Positions 48,890 to 62,719 of a stretch of 64,000 bases of DNA are shown here, one piece after another. The notes below the pieces were generated by a model. That model did not search any database, was not told where the DNA came from, and saw nothing but the letters and a program-made list of their open reading frames with translations. How positions within the stretch are numbered: the first letter of the stretch is position 1; every line of letters begins with the position of its first letter. The translations under genes and the position numbers were made by a program. Source of the stretch: Microglena sp. YARC (taxonomy: Eukaryota; Chlorophyta; Chlorophyceae; Chlamydomonadales; Chlamydomonadaceae); contig CM039465.1 in assembly GCA_022414725.1 (NCBI GenBank), forward strand, positions 20,713,113 to 20,777,112, read 5' to 3'.

Positions 48890-51800
48890 GTCAGTCCTCC
48901 TATCCCTCACCGGTGATCAGAGCACAATGAACAGGTCAGTCCTCCTATCCCTCACCGGTGATCAGAGCACAATGAACAGGTCAGTCCTCCTATCCCTCAC
49001 CGGTGGCCAGAACATCCTTGATGGTGCTGTTCGTGTTCGGGGTCCCACTTTCTGGGTGAGAATCCTTTCAATACTAATTAAATAAATAAATGACAGGGGT
49101 TTATTTACACCCTGATTAACATGTGGGCCAGTGTGGGCGCTGTCTTTGTTTGTGCGATGTTTTGTTTGTGCGCTATTATGTTTGCCACTCCGTCACCGCA
49201 TGGCGACGCATGGGTCAGGCTAAACGAGTCAGAAATGCCCCCCTGACCCCCAGGGCTTCGCGCTTCATGCTCTGCGGCGTTCGGGTGGGTTGCACGTCGC
49301 ACTGGGGTCGCACCGATTCACTCAATTTGTGACACGTCGCACGGGAATAAAACAGTGCATGGGGGCGTATACCATATATGTGGGCATGAAGAGTCGGGGG
49401 TTCGACTCCCCCTTCGGTCGCTCTTGGCGTTGCAGGTCGTCGTCAACCGCGATGGTAGCTTGTCCAGTTGAGGTAGGAGACCGCTCCCCACCCGCGCAGT
49501 TAAGTTAGACTCAGTTAAGTAAACCTAAAATCACCTTTAACCTGAACCCTAAACCTAAACCCTCTAAACCCTAAACCCTTAAATCAAAACCTAGACCATT
49601 GAACCTTAAACCCTTGAACAATCATACCATCACACCATCACACCATCACACCACCATACCATCATACCATCACACCATCACACCGCCATACCATCATACC
49701 ATCACACCATCACACCATCACACCATCACACCATCATACCATCATACCATCACACCATCACACCACCATACCATCATACCATCACACCTTCACACCATCA
49801 CACCATCATACCAACATATGCAGGGGATGGCAATATGATACCATATGATATCATATGATGCCGGCAGTCTGACTAGGTTAAAGTTACCATTTATATACAA
49901 TATCATATGATGCAATTTGTATGATATCAGATGGTATCATACTCGCATTTGGTCAACATCATACCATCATATCATCTTGTAGCACAAACTCAGGGCCCCC
50001 GTCGGTAAAAACATTGTTTGGGGTTCAGTTCATCAGTGCTTTTTCTTTATTAGCCCTTCCTATCACGATCAGGCAAGTCCCTTTAGCCTATTGGGGCCTG
50101 CCCCTGGACTGTAACATGCATACAATCACACCATCCTATGCCGGTCCCTTCCAGTAAGTAATGTTTGTTGGCAGAGTCCCCCCTTCTGGGGGGCGTGAGC
50201 CCCCATAGCCACCATAGTCACCATAGTCATCATCACACTATCATACCATCATACACTCATACACTCATACCATCATACCATCATACCATCCTAAGCACAG
50301 GTCATCAGCTGCTTCCCCTCCAGAGCCCCCTCCCAGTCAGAGCCCCTCCTCCCATCCCATTCTGGGTCTGTCCCCGTGGGTCACTTCACCAAGTGCAGAG
50401 GATCTAACCCCCCCGTGTGGGATGTTCTGCCAGTCCAACACCCACACAAAGGTGTACATGCCACCATCAAAAAGCGTGCCTATGCTGAGCCGATCTGTGA
50501 AGGTAAGTCATCAATGTTTTGTGTTATTTTGTGTATGTTGTTACAGTCCAGGGGCAGCCAATTAGTTTGGTTTACCATGGCTTTTAAGTGGGTTGGAACT
50601 GTTTTGGGGGTGGGGGTGGAGGTGGTGGCGGGGGTGGGGGTGGCGGTGGGGGTGGTGTGGGGCAGGGTGGTGTGGGGTGGGGTGTGGGTGTGGGTGTGTG
50701 GTGTGGGTGTGTGTATAGGGGGTGGTCAGCCAGTCCAACACCCACACAGAGGTGTGTATGCTACCATCAAAAAGTGTGCCTATGCTGAAGTGGCTTTCAA
50801 GTGGGTTCAAGTGGGTATAAGTGGGTTTCGGTGGGCATCATGTGTGTAAGTGGGTTAAGGTGGGCTTTCATGGGTTTCGGTGGGCATCATAAGGTGTGTA
50901 AGTGGGTTAAGGTGGGTTTTAATGGGTTTTCATGGGTTGTGAGTGGGTTTTGGTGAGATATAAGTGGGTTACTGTGGGTTTCAGTGGTTTTTAGTGGGTT
51001 TCGGTGGGGTTCTATGTGGGTGTAAGTGGATTTGAAGTGGGTTCAAGTGTGTATAAGTGGGGTTTGGTGGGTTTCAAGTGGGCATATGAGGTTTTCGGTG
51101 GGATTTGTGTGAGTGAGTGAGTTTAGGTGGGTTTTAACGGGTTCTAAGTGAGTTTCAGTGGGATATAAGTGGGTTTCGGATGATTATAAGTAGGGTTGGG
51201 CCGACATATAAACGTATGATATACGTTTATACGTATAAATACGCCGTCTAGTTTTTCTCAAATCGTCCTTATATACGTCGTATAAAAAACGTATAGTCTG
51301 TACTTCGAGAAGTACAGCACATGTCACGACACTTAACTTTCTTGGTTTTCATTATATTTTGGATTTAGATAGCTCATTGGAAAGCTTTTGATCTCCTCTA
51401 TCACAATATGCAATACAATGCACCATTCACATGCACCATTTTATAAACATTTGGCCCTAAAGGTTGATCTAGATAGCCAGGATGGCACACATGACACATA
51501 TCAGAGCGCCACCGAGCCTTCCATTCCACAAGCTGTGCTCCTATGTGGGCTTGAAGGATTGATGGTGCAAGCCTAGTGCAATGTGAACGGGGACAATATT
51601 GCAATACCAATATGTACTTATATTATTATACACTTATACAGTTATATAATAGACCAACAGGCATTTAATGGCTAGTAAGATTGGCACCACCGCATTTCTT
51701 GGCCGACGCGCTTTCTGGTCGATTTCTTTTCTGAGATTTGGACAGCCTAAACTTGCCAGATTATTTTTCTGAGAGATGATATGTGATGCCAATGAAATTA

Positions 51801-54800
51801 GCTACGCGGCAATACCTTTAAACCCATGCAAAAGTATTTTCTCAAGAAGTGCCTAATTTTGATATAAGTTTGTATACATTTATATGCATACGTTTATACG
51901 TTTATACGGCTTATAAAAATAAAAATATACGTTTGCTTCCCAACCCTAATTATAAGTGTGCTTCAATGGGTTCTAAGTGGGTTTCAGTGGGTTTTCAGTG
52001 GTCATAAGGGGTTTTCGGTGGATTTTAGGGGGTCTAAGTGGGTTTTGGTGGGTTGTAAGTATGTCTCAGTGGGTCTCTGTGGGTTGTCAATGGGTTCAAT
52101 TGGGTTTCGGTGGGTTATAAATGGATTCAGTGTATTTCGGTGGGTTGTAAGTGGTTCTAAGTGGGTTTCTAGTGGATTCCAACCAACCCATGTGGGATGT
52201 TCAGCCAGTCCAACTCCCACTGTGTACATGCCACCATCAAAAGCATCTCATCACAGCACCTCCTCAACCACATACATTACAAGTGAATCAGCCCCAGAAC
52301 ATCACTCTCGCTACCCTCTCCATCTCCTCCCTCCCCTCGCTCATCTCAACCCTGTACCTCCTGACATTGGAATCAGCCCCAGAAACATCACCCTCGCTAC
52401 CCTCTCCGTCTCCTCCCTCCCCTCGCTCATCTCAACCCTGTACCTGCCTGTCATTGGAATCAGCCCCAGAAACATCACCCTCGCTACCCTCTCCATCTCC
52501 TCCCTCCCCTCGCTCATCTCAACCCTGTACCTGCCTGTCATTGGAATCAGCCCCAGAAACATCACCCTCGCTGCCCTCTCCATCTCCTCCCTCCCCTCGC
52601 TCATCTCAACCCTGTTCCTGCCTGTCATTGGAATCAGCCCCAGAAACATCACCCTCGCTACCCTCTCCATCTCCTCCTTCCCCTCGCTCATCTTAACCCT
52701 GTTCCTGCCTGTCATTGGAAAATACTAAAAATAGGCATATGAGCACCCAATCCAGTAAAATATAAGACGAATTAGTATGGGCGCGTTCATATAAAAGACC
52801 CACCAGCCCCAGAAACATCACCCTCGCTACCCTCTCCATCTCCTCCCTCCCCTCGCTCATCTCAACCCTGTTCCTGCCTTTCATTGGAAAATACTAAAAA
52901 TAGGCATATGAGCACCCAATCCAGTAAAATATAAGACGAATTAGTATGGGCGCGTTCATATAAAAGACCCACCAGCCCCAGAAAAATCACCCTTAGGGCT
53001 ATCTCCATCTCCTCCCTCCTTCCTACCCTGGGCCTGTCCCAGTGGGTCTGTTCCACTGCTTTGTGGAGGTGGACAAATCCTTTTCGTTATTGCAGCCCTT
53101 GCAGCGTCTCAAGCTATGTGGAAAATTGGCTGAGTGTGTTGGCAACGGAACAAAAGGTGGCAACGGAAATGGAGCTGACCAAAGCCAGTTAGTAATGAGA
53201 CAGATGGCCGACGTGTCAGGCTTCAATTTTTCGGTCGGACGGTCAAACGGACAACGGGGTAACCCTGGGGGCTCCTGCCCCCCAGAAGAGGGGGCTCCTC
53301 CCAAAAGAGCGCTGAGTGTTTTTAAGGGGGAAAGAAATATCTGGGGCCTTAATCCAGATGCAAGGAGTATAAATGGTTTTCAGTTTTAAGTTCTGTCTCT
53401 AAATTATATTTGTACACAGATTTTCTTCTTCTTCAACATTGTTTCTCTGCCATCTCCCGCCACCACCACCACCACCACCACGTAGGTATCCATGTGTAGT
53501 GACTTTGGCTAAACCATTTTTTCTGTAACATCACTTCTCTGCCATCTCCTGCCATCACCACCACGCAGGTAGCACTGCTCTGTAACTTTGGATTCGTGGA
53601 GGTGAATGAGCGCTGAGTGTTTTAAAGAAAAAACGTTAGGGGCCTTAATTATGTTTTTCAAATTTAAGGAGTATATAAATAAAAATAAAAATAAAACATA
53701 TATAATTAATTAAATATTGAAGGAGTACAAATGGTTTTGGTTTGGAAGTTCTGCCTCTAAACAGCTCTAAATTATGTTTTTCTAAAACACTCTTTTCTTT
53801 AATATTACCTTTCTGCCATCTCCCGCCACCACCACCACACAGGTCTCCTTGCACAGTGACTTTGGCTAAATCAAATGCTTTCTGTAACATTACTACTCTT
53901 CCATCTCCAGCCACCACAATGACCACCACCACATAAGTATCCATGTACAGTGACTTCGGCTAGAGAAACTGTTGTCTTTGACGTTGTTTCTCTGCCATAC
54001 CCCCCCCCCCCCCCCCCCCCACCACCACCACCCCAACTCACCCCCACCCACCCCACCACCACCACCAACCACCACCACCACCACCCCACCACTACCACCA
54101 TCACCACCACGTATAGGTATCCATGTCCTGTGACTTTGGCTTGGTGGGTAAAGGTTCAGACCATCCCAAGGCTATTTATCTAAACCCCGGTCTCTTCAAT
54201 TATATTCTTCAGCACTTACGATGCCTCAGTCTACTAGACCCTACCCCCCCCCCCCCCCCTTTTTCCACCTATATATGTAAATCCTAAGTCTTCTAAACCT
54301 TATGTCTTCTAAACCCTAACCCCTAAGCCTACACCTAAGCCCCCCTACCACCACGTAGGTCTCCATGTACTGTGACTTTGGCTTTGTTGAGGTTAAAGAG
54401 CGCTGTGTGTTTGGCGCTTCATACATTTTTTTCTTTAACATTGTTTCTCAGCCATACCCCCCACACCCACCCACCCCCACCCCACCCCACCACCACCACG
54501 CAGGTCTCCATGTACTGTGACTTCGGCTTTGTTGAGGTGAAAGAGCGCTGTGTGTTTGCCGCAATGCCTGTACAGTGCCACGGCTGTCAGTTTGTGATGC
54601 CCATGCCCAAGAATTCAGTCTACGTGGGGTGAGTTGTGGTGGTGGCGGTTGTGGTGGCGGTGGTGGATGTTGTGGTGGTGGCGGTTGTGGTGGCGGTGGT
54701 GGCGGTTGTGGTGGCGGTGGTGGATGTGGTGGTGGCGGTTGTGGTGACGGTGGTGGCGGTTGTGGTGGCGGTGGTGGATGTTGTGGTGGTGGCGGTTGTG

Positions 54801-57800
54801 GTGACGGTGGTGGCGGTTGTGTGGCGGTGGTGGATGTTGTGGTGGTGGCGGTTGTGGTGGCGGTGGTGGCAGTTGTGGTGGCGGTGGTGGATGTTGTGGT
54901 GGTGGCGGTTGTGGTGGCGGTGGTGGCGGTTGTGGTGGCGGTGGTGGATGTTGTGGTGGTGGCGGTTGTGGTGGCGGTGGTGGCGGTTGTGGTGGCGGTG
55001 GTGGATGTTGTGGTGGTGGAGGTTGTGGTGGCGGTTGTGGTGGCGGTGGTGGTGGCGGTGGTGGTGGTGGTGGCGGTTGTGGTGGCGGTGGTGGATGTTG
55101 TGGGGGTGGCGGTTGTGGTGGCGGTTGTGGTGGCGGTGGTGGTGGTGGCGGTTTGTGGTGGCGGTGGTGGATGTTGTGGTGGTGGCGGTTGTGGTGGCGG
55201 TGGTGGATGTTGTGGTGGTGGCGGTGGTGGATGTGGTGGTGGCGGTGGTGGTGGTGGATGTGGTGGTGGTGGCGGTTGTGGTGGCGGTGGTGGTGGTGGT
55301 GGCGGTGGTGGTTGTGGTGGCGGTGGTGGATGTTGTGGTGGTGGCGGCTTGTGGTGGCTGGTGGTGGCGGTGGTGGCGGTGGTGGTGGCGGTTGGTGGCG
55401 TGGTTTGTGGTGGCGGTGGTGGGTGGTGGTGGTGGCGGTTTGTGGTGGCGGTGGGTGGTGGTGGCGGTTGTGGTGGCGGTGGTGGATGGTGGTGGTGGCG
55501 GTTGTGGTGGCGGTGGTGGATGTTGTGGTGGTGGCGGTTGTGGTGGCGGTGGTGGATGTTGTGGTGGTGGCGGTGGTGGTGGTGGCGGTTGTGGTGGCGG
55601 TGGTGGATTGTGTGGTGGTGGCGGTTGTGGTGGCGGTGGTGGATGTTGTGGTGGTGGCGGTTGTGGTGGCGGTTGTGGTGGTGTTGTTGGTGGTGGCGGT
55701 TGTGTGGTGGCGGTGGTGGATGTTGTGGTGGTGGCGCTTGTAGTGGCGGTGGATGTGGTGGTGGCGGTTGTGGTGGCGGTGGTGGATGTTGTGGTGGTGG
55801 CGGTTGTGGTGGCGGTGGGTGGATGTTGTGGTGGTGGCGGTTGTGGTGGCGGTTGTGGTGGCGGTGGTGGTGGCGGTTGTGGTGGCGGTGGTGGATGTTG
55901 TGGTGGTGGCGCTTGTGGTGGCGGTGGTGGATGTTTGTGGTGGTGGCGCTTGTGGTGGCGGTTGTGGTGGCGGTGGTGGTGGCGGGTGGTGGTGGTGTGT
56001 TGTGGTGGCGGTGGTGGATGTTGTGGTGGTGGCGTTTTTTTGGTGGCGGTGGTGGTGGTGGTGGTGGCGCGGTTGTGGTGGCGGTGGTGGTGGTGGCGGT
56101 TGTGGTGGCGGTGGTGGATGTTGTGGTGGTGGCGGTTGTGGTGGCGGTTGTGGTGGCGGTGGTGGTGGTGGCGGTTTGTGGTGGCGGTGGTGGATGTTGT
56201 GGTGGTGGCGGTTGTGGTGGCGTGGTGGAATGTTGTGGTGGTGGTTGGCGGTGGTGGCGGTTGTGGTGGCGGTTGTGGTGGCGGTGGTGGGATGTTGTGG
56301 TGGTGGCGGTTGTGGTGGCGATGGTGGATGTTGTGGTGGTGGCGGTTGTGGGTGGCGGTGGTGGCGGGTTGTGGTGGCGGTGGTGGATGCGGTGGTGGTG
56401 GTGGTGGTGGTGGCGGTGGTGGCGGTTGTGGTGGCGGTGGTGGATGTTGTGGTGGTGGCGGTTGTGGTGGCGGTGGTGGCGGTTGTGGTGGCGGTGGTGG
56501 ATGTTGTGGGTGGTGGTGGTTGTGGTGGCGGTGGTGGATGTTGTGGTGGATGTGGTGGTGGTGTGCAATGTGTGTGGTCAGAATCTCCTAGAGCAGCAGA
56601 AGCCTTGCCATCTACTGTAGGTTAGATTGCATCCCCCATCTGCATGTGGTGGTGGTGGTGGTGGTGGTGGTGGTGGTGGTGGTGGTGGTGGTGGGTGGTG
56701 GATGTGGTGGCGGTGGATGTGGTGGTGGTGGTGGTGGTGGTGATGGATGTGGTGGTGGTTGTTGTAAGGGATGTGGTGGTAGTGGTGGATGTGGTGGTTT
56801 TGGTGGCGGAATTCGGTCTATGTGGGGTGAGCTGTCACTATTTAAATTTATAGTATAATATTATGCTCTATTATAAGGCGTGAGGTTGAGGGGGCCAGAC
56901 AGTTTGCAATGGGGCCAACCACCAATCATGTCATTTGTTTGCGCCTACTGTTTCCCCCCCCTTTGGGCGTGGGTGGGGTGGGTGGGTGGGTGGGGTGGGG
57001 ACACACACACCCATACCCCCCCCCCCCCCACACACACACACAACACACACCACACACACACACACACACAACAAACACACACAAAATTACCCACCTTCCC
57101 TCCCACCTCCCCACTCACACACACAAATTCACCCCCCCCCCCCCACACACACACACACACACACACAAATTCACACACACACACTCACTCTGTCACACAC
57201 CCATTCACCCATACCCCCACATCACCCACCCATTCACCCACCCATACATACCCATGCATACCACCCATACTCACCCATTCACCCACCCACATTATCCACC
57301 CACTCACCCACGCACCCATACCCATCCATACCAACCATACCCACCCATCCATACCCATCCATACCACCCATACTCACCCATTCACCCACCCACATTACCC
57401 ACACATTCACCCACCCATACCCATCCATCCATACCCATCCATACCACCCATACTCACCCATAAACCCATCCATACCACCCATTCACCCACCCATCCATAC
57501 CACCCATACTCACCCATAAACCCATCCATACCACCCATTCACCCACCCACCCATACCCACCCACATTACCCACCCATTCACCCCCCGTCTCAAGTGGTGT
57601 CACTGAACTGCCCTTGTCAACACTCACTCAATGGTGGTCTCAGAATGTCATTTGGAGGTCTGAGTAAAAAGATAGCAGTACTATGAGGTGGGCTGACCCC
57701 CACTCCCCCCCCCCCCACCCACCCACCCAAAAACAATGAGGTGCTCATAATTACCTGAAAATTGCTCTTATCATAGTCACGAATCATGCCATTATAGCCC

Positions 57801-60800
57801 CATTCTCAGAAAGACAATGATCGGCCTTAATGACAAGTTGGATGCAGCGTCGCCTGCGACGCTAAAAAATGGCGGAGAGTGATCGCGACGGAGCTACAGG
57901 TGACATGGGTAGCGAGTTAGTTACGAGACCGTTGGCTGGCGTGTCTGGCTTTATCATGGTCAGACGGTCGGCCGACCCGACAAATGGGTAACACTGGGGG
58001 CTCCCACCCCCCAGAAGGGGGGACTCCACCAAAAAACATGCATGCGCTTAGGATCCTCCTCATTTATTCATTTATTTATTTTAGTTATTACATTCAGATT
58101 CCAGGCACAGATTGGCAAAACTAAGCTACTTGGACAAGCCTGTTGGAAAACACCTCCATGCATCCATCCATCCATCCATCCATTACATTCAGATTCCAGG
58201 CACAGATTGGCAAAACTAAGCTACTTGGACAAGCCTCCCGGAAAACACCATCTCCCAAGGACGGAGCGGATGCTAGCGGCAGTGATGTAACAGAAGCTAG
58301 GCAAGTGGAGGGTCCTGCTGATTACTCTTGCTTCCGGCTGGACCTAGCAGACATAGGAGAAAATACTCAGAGCATGGTGCAGGTGAGATCACGTGATGAG
58401 CATGGTGGTGGTGGTGGTGGTTGTGATCATGGTGGTGGTGTTGGTGGTGTTGGTGGTGGTGATGATGATGGTGGTGATGGTGTTGTTGTTGTTGTTTTTG
58501 TTGTTGTTGTTTTTGTTGTTGTTGTTGTTGTTGTTGTTGGTGGTGGTGTTGGTGGTGTTGGTGGTGTTGGTGGTGGTGGTGATGGTGGTGGTGGTGGTGG
58601 TGGTGGTGGTGGTAATAATGGAGGTGGTCGTGATGGTGATGGTGGTGGTGGTGATGGTGATGGTAATGGTGGTAACCCACCACCACCACCATCATCACTG
58701 TACACAGGTAAGCTACTTGGTGCTGCTGCAAGGAGCAAGCAACCACTTGGAGTATGTGCATTCCCTGAGTTGGATCCCTAAAACAAACCCCAGACCCCTG
58801 CCAACACCACCTATGCTTTTTGCACTGATATTACTCCACAACCACCACCACCACCACCACCACCACCACTCACTCACCCCCCACCACACACACACACACA
58901 CCTACCCCCCCCCCCCCCCCCCCCCCCCCCCCACACACACACACCCACCCCACCACCCCCCACACACACAAACCACCACCACCATCATCATCGTACACAG
59001 GTGAGCTACATGGCTATCCTGCAAGGAGCTGGCCATTAATTTGAATCTGAGCATGTGCTGAGTTGGATCCCCCCCTTTCCCCCCCCCAAACGCCCTGACT
59101 ATACCACCCTATTCTTTGTGCATACAGCACCACCACCACCACCACTACCACCACCCACCCACTTACATACTCACCACCACCACCACCACACCACCCACCC
59201 ACTTACCTACCCACCACCACCAACACTAGCACCACCACCCACCCACCCACTTACATACCCGCCACCACCACCACCACCACTACCATGGTACACAGGTGAC
59301 CTACGTGGTGATGCTGCAAGGAGCTGGCAACTACTTTGAGTTTGAGCATGTGCTGAGTTGGCTCCCCATAACAAAGATGAGCATGTGAGTTGTGTGCACT
59401 GTTTCATTTTTTTGCTACTCATGGCAGCTTCCCACCAGCTCCAGTGGCCAGCCACTGGGACAAGCCCAAATCTCCTGGACCCTGTATGATATCAGCCACA
59501 TGATGTTTTCAGCCATACTTGGCAAAACTTAAAACTTATTGGGGGAGGAAGGGGATACATTTCGAAGACTGCTACTAGCTTTTGTCTTTTTTCATGTTCA
59601 CCATTTTGGAGATCGCAATAAAATGTACAGCATCTATTCCAAGAAAATTAAATTTAATTAAATTTACAGCATTAAATTAAATGTACAGCACCTATTTCAA
59701 GAAAAGTTTGGATTCGTGGATTCCGCGGATTGCTTTTGTAACATTGAAGAGACATGGTTAATGGGTCGTGATCGGTGACTTTGGCACCCTCCAAATAATA
59801 TCTCCATTCTGTAAGCGCTTGGTCAATACCGACTTCCCCCCCATCCCTCAATTGCATGTCCTCATAAGCTCACTACCTCGAAACATTGAACACACATTGT
59901 TGATGGGTTGCGATCGGTAACCAAAGTGACTTAGGCACCCTCCAAATAATATCTCCATTCTGTGAGTGCGTAGATAATACAGAATTCCCCCCATCCCTCA
60001 AATGCATGTCCTCCTCATAAACTCATTCTCTGATCACGACCACACTCTCTAATCTCCACAACATCAAGCTAGTGTGTTCGCAAAGAAGAGCATTTTTTTT
60101 TTAGATTGTTTTTAGATTAAGGAATCAGAGTTGGCAGGGATTTCTTGTTTACTTTAAGTAGCAACTTCTAGGTAGTTCCCTGAGCCAGCCACTGGTATGC
60201 CACGAACTACTTCAGCTGTTCTGAGCTGCTGATTGTATCAGCTTCAAGGTGCCCCCCCCCCCCCCCCCCCCCCCTTCCTCCCACCCTCCTTCTCTCCCTC
60301 CCTCCACCTCTCCTCCTTCACACAAGCCCCCCCCCCCCCTTCCTCCCACCCTCCTTCTCTCCCTCCCTCCACCTCTCCTCCTTCACACAAGCCCCCCCCC
60401 CCCCCTTCCTCCCACCCTCCTTCTCTCCCTCCCTCCACCTCTCCTCCTTCACACAAAGCCCCCCCCCCTTCCTCCCACCCTCCTTCTCTCCTCCCTCCAC
60501 CTCTCCTCCTTCACACAAGTCCCCCCCCCCCCTTCCTCCCACCCTCCTTCTCTCCCTCCCTCCACCTCTCCTCCTTCACACAAGTCCCCCCCCCCCTTCC
60601 TCCCACCCTCCTTCTCTCCCTCCCTCCACCTCTCCTCCTTCACACAAGTCCCCCCCCCCCTTCCTCCCACCCTCCTTCTCTCCCTCCCTCCACCTCTCCT
60701 CCTTCACACAAGTCCCCCCCCCCCCTTCCTCCCACCCTCCTTCTCTCCCTCCCTCCACCTCTCCTCCTTCACACAAGTCCCCCCCCCCCCTTCCTCCCAC

Positions 60801-62676
60801 CCTCCTTCTCTCCCTCCCTCCACCTCTCCTCCTTCACACAAGTCCCCCCCCCCTTCCTCCCACCCTCCTTCTCTCCTCCCTCCACCTCTCCTCCTTCACA
60901 CAAGTCCCCCCCCCCCCCTTCCTCCCACCCTCCTTCTCTCCCTCCCTCCACCTCTCCTCCTTCACACAAGTCCCCCCCCCCCCCTTCCTCCCACCCTCCT
61001 TCTCTCCCTCCCTCCACCTCTCCTCCTTCACACAAGTCCCCCCCCCCCCTTTCTCCCACCCTCCTTCTCTCCCTCCCTCCACCTCTCCTCCTTCACACAA
61101 GTCCCCCCCCCCCCCTTCCTCCCACCCTCCTTCTCTCCCTCCCTCCACCTCTCCTCCTTCACACAAGTCCCCCCCCCTCCCCTGTATTGTGTATGTGTAT
61201 GTTTACAGTCCAGAGGTAGCCAAATAGGTTAAAGGGAATTGCCCAACCTGAGAACTGGGATGGGCATGAGGGAGTGAGTTAGTGTTTGTCCTGGGTGGGC
61301 GTGTATGTATGTCATTTTACAGTCCAGGGGTAGCCAAATAGGCTAAACGGACTTGCCCAACTCTAAAAACAAGAAAGGCAGTTTAAAAAGCAAGCTCATA
61401 TACACACATACATACACACACATACATACACACACATACATACACACACATACATACACACACATAGATACACACACATACATACACACACATACATACA
61501 CACACACATACATACACACACATACATACACACACATACATACACACACATACATACACACACATACATACACATAGGGCAGTATGCTTCATTTATTTTA
61601 TTAAACTGTATAAAGGGTGGTATGTTTTATTTTATGTTATTAAAATGTGTACAGGGCAGTATGTTTTATTTTATTTTATTAAACTGTATACAGGGTGGTA
61701 TGTTTTATTTTTTGTTCTTAAAATGTGTACAGGGCAATATGTTTTATTTTATTTTATCAAAATGTGTACAGGGTGGTATGTTTTATTTATGTTATTAAAC
61801 TGTATACACGGCAATATGTTTTATTTCATTTTATTAAAATGTGTAAATGGTGGTATGTTTTATTTCATGTTATTAAAATGTATAAAGGGTGGTATGTATT
61901 ATTTTATGTTATTAAAATGTGCACAGGTCAATAAATTTTATTTTATTTTATTAACATGTGTACAGGGTGGTTTGTTTTATTTATGTTATTAAAATGTGTA
62001 CAGGTCAATACATTTTATTTTATTTTATTAACATGTGTACAGGGTGGTTTGTTTTATTTATGTTATTAAAATGTGTACAGGTCAATACATTTTATTTTAT
62101 TTTATTAACATGTGTACAGGAAGGTATGTTTTATTTTATGTTATCAAACTGTATAAAGGGTGGTATGTTTTATTTATGTTATTAAAATGTGTGCCGGGCA
62201 ATAAGTTTTATTTTATTTTTATTAAAAGTGTACAGGGTGGCATGTTTTTATTTTATTTTATTAAACTGTATAAAGGGTGGTACGTTTTATTTTATGTTAT
62301 TAAAATGTGTGCCGGGCAATTAGTTTTATTTTATTTTATTAAAATTATATACAGGGTGACATGTTTTTATTTTATGTTATTAAACTGTATAAAGGGAGAT
62401 ATGTTTTATTTTATTTTATTAAAATGTATACAGGGTGGCCGCAGGGCAATATGTTTTATTTTATTTTATTAAAATATGTGAATGTGTGGAATGGTAGTAC
62501 ACGTCTACAAATGTTCAAATTTGAACATTTAAAAATGTATAATGGTTGGTATAAGGGGAGCCTTGGCTAGTGGGGCTTAGCTGTAGCAGCCAGGCCATGT
62601 TAGAGCTTTAGCTATCAAACATAATATTCCCGCTCTCTCTATATACGTTAATTTATGTATTTATTTATGTATCTAT

Positions 62677-62719
<43 letters not shown>

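Noticed and set aside
49540..49600. Chromosome end (telomere)
   Set aside because: Only a few degenerate CCCTAAA units, surrounded by ordinary sequence and genes.
54448..56620. Very long open frames (about 650-700 codons) on both strands
   Set aside because: They are translations of a GGTGGC-type minisatellite; all six frames are open and the composition is Gly/Val/Trp or Pro/Thr/His only.
60233..61232. Proline/serine-rich ORF of about 328 codons, extensin-like
   Set aside because: Product of a 62-bp polypyrimidine repeat; frames shift with C-run length and both strands are open.
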